64,000 bases of DNA from Hypholoma sublateritium FD-334 SS-4 (Eukaryota; Basidiomycota; Agaricomycetes; Agaricales; Strophariaceae): assembly GCA_000827495.1 (NCBI GenBank), contig KN817540.1:66480-130479 (forward strand), in the 5' to 3' direction. Shown in pieces: positions 62,665 through 64,000 of this stretch; positions within the stretch are counted from its first letter, which is position 1, and each line of letters begins with the position of its first letter. The notes beneath the pieces were generated by a model. It was not told the DNA's origin and did not search any database. It was given only the letters and a program-made list of their open reading frames with translations. Both the position numbers and the translations under genes were made by a program.

Positions 62665-64000
62665 TCAGCCGGTGTTGCTCCACACTTGCGACATTGGCGG
62701 CGACAGGTAGTTTTGCTGCGTGCCGCGCGGGTCGTGCATCGACAGCTGCTTCGAGTGGAACGTCGCAGCCGAGGCCGGGTAGTAATGCGCCGGCGCCCCG
62801 CCATGTCTGCTGAGAGCGTCGTTCGCAAGAGACTGGTTCAGAGACTGGCTCAGAGATTGGTTCAGGTATCCCGAGGAGAACGGGATGCTCGGCTGCGGGC
62901 GGTGAATCGGCAGCTGCGCCGGCGGCGGGGAATACGCAAACGGGTCCTGCTGGCTGCTCCCGGTGTGAGAGAACGGGTACCCGACAGCCGCAGACGCCGA
63001 GGGGATGCGCTGGTGCTGCGGTTGCTGCCGCTGGCTGCCGCCGAAGTTCGACAGCATCATCTGCGGCGGGCGCGCGAATGACGCCGAAGGCAGCGCACCG
63101 ACATAGTTCTGCTGCGAGTTTTGCGACTGGTTAGGGAACGACGACATCCACGTCGACTGTTGTGACAGATCTTGCGACGGGCCTGACGTATGTTGAAACT
63201 GACGTGGCGATGTCGGATACGTATGTGCAGCATGGCTTCCAGAAACGGCCCCACTGCTGGCGTTGTATATGAACGGCTTCTCGTCACTGGAAGCCGACCA
63301 GATGTTTTGGCTTTCGGGGCCAAAGAGTAGAAGTGGTTGAGGTGCTGCTGATGTTTTTGCTGGCAACGATCGATTGGTGGATGTACCCAAACCCATGCCA
63401 TACAACAGGTCCTCTGCCGTGGTCGCGGTCGCTGTCGCTAAGGTAAACGGTGCCGGAGGGATACTAAAAGGTATGGGTTTGGTGGTCTGATACTGGGGCG
63501 GCGGCAGAGGGGAACGGGCTTGTGGGCTAAGCAAAGGTTTAGTTGGCGTGAATGGGACAGCGTTGATCTTCGGCGATACGATGGGCGAAGTAGCGCTTGC
63601 TCTAAGGAAGCTACCGATTAGAAAATTGACGAAATCAGAGATTAAACAGATCCGACCTCGGGTCCCAGACAATCTCTTCATCTTCTTCGTCTACCTCGTT
63701 GTCCATAAGACCCTCGGGCCTGTCCAGAACAGTGTTGAAGGCGGCATCGACTGGGTCGTCGTCTGTAAGACTAGTGACATCCATATTATCATCCGTGTCA
63801 GGATCGGCTTGTGGTGCCACATCCAAGATGGTATCCTTAGGGCTGATTAACGAGCGTTTTGGGCGAGTTGGCGCGACTGGGTCTTCATTTACCTGAGGCA
63901 CTTCTGCGCGTGAGGATGCGTGAAGAGTCTCAACTACTTCGGGGTTGAAAATAATATGATTGTTCAGAATCATGAGCGGCGAGTTCTGCGAAAATAAAAA
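62665..64000 (-). CDS. Ser/Pro/Gln-rich protein, partial (amino end outside window)
   Basis: The visible first exon begins after an acceptor TCGCAG near the right edge and reads SPLMILNNHIIFNPEVVETL, then an acidic stretch (DEEDEEIVWDPR). An intron joins it to SFLRASATSPIVSPKINAVP. The remaining 330 or so residues are low complexity, rich in Ser, Pro and Gln, with repeats such as NQSLSQSLNQSLAND and short motifs (NIWSASSDEKPFIY). Such carboxy regions are typical of regulatory or RNA-binding proteins, but I cannot name the family; an EST1/SMG7-like protein is one possibility. The stop is at 62665. Confidence 0.65.

Overview
The window looks like nuclear DNA of a filamentous basidiomycete, most likely an Agaricomycete. 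The reasons are many short spliceosomal introns (about 45-75 nt, GTRNGT donors, CTRAC-like branch sites), several F-box/leucine-rich genes, a fungal ENA-type ATPase, a CBM1-like small secreted protein, multi-exon cytochrome P450s with micro-exons, and a eukaryotic initiator tRNA-Met. No taxon below that level can be fixed from sequence alone. Exon boundaries below were derived by hand from reading frame, splice consensus and family motifs.

Layout. 1-2.9 kb: the gag and reverse transcriptase/RNase H part of a DIRS-like retroelement running off the left edge. All unresolved bases (N) noticed in the window fall here. 4.9-7.3 kb: an intact 15-exon P450. 7.5-11.0 kb: a 1172-residue membrane protein of unknown function. 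11.7-15.1 kb: an Argonaute with a complete slicer tetrad. 16-19.3 kb: ketopantoate reductase and FAD synthase. 19.6-23.1 kb: GDP-L-fucose synthase and GDP-mannose 4,6-dehydratase in tandem, the whole de novo GDP-fucose route. 23.7-24.0 kb: a 73-residue secreted CBM1-like protein. 27.3-28.3 kb: an F-box-type leucine-rich protein. 28.7-32.9 kb: an ENA cation ATPase. 33.6-38.9 kb: a full-length, recently inserted Ty1/copia element. 39.4-40.8 kb: a nucleotide-sugar transporter resembling GDP-fucose carriers. 42.1-44.4 kb: a second, inverted copy of the P450 with a destroyed splice acceptor. 45.3-48.1 kb: MRE11. 49.1-52.5 kb: two F-box-type genes. 52.7 kb: initiator tRNA-Met. 53.0-55.0 kb: a CPA2-type cation/proton antiporter. 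55.4-56.5 kb: a non-autonomous Helitron. 56.8-58.6 kb: an F-box gene. 59.0-60.2 kb: a cytochrome b5 reductase. 60.6-61.9 kb: a KPWE-motif (Pex39-like) gene and its decayed tandem copy. 62.7-64.0 kb: the 3' end of a low-complexity protein gene.

How the parts connect. The dehydratase and fucose synthase convert GDP-mannose to GDP-L-fucose in the cytosol. The transporter 16 kb away has SLC35C1-like motifs that fit import of that sugar nucleotide into the Golgi. ENA and the antiporter both move alkali cations. Three unrelated transposon classes lie in the same 64 kb, alongside an intact Argonaute. The copia primer-binding site is a perfect 14-nt complement of the anticodon arm of the initiator tRNA encoded at 52.7 kb, which points to half-tRNA priming. 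I did not find a CRISPR array, rRNA, or a secondary-metabolite backbone enzyme.
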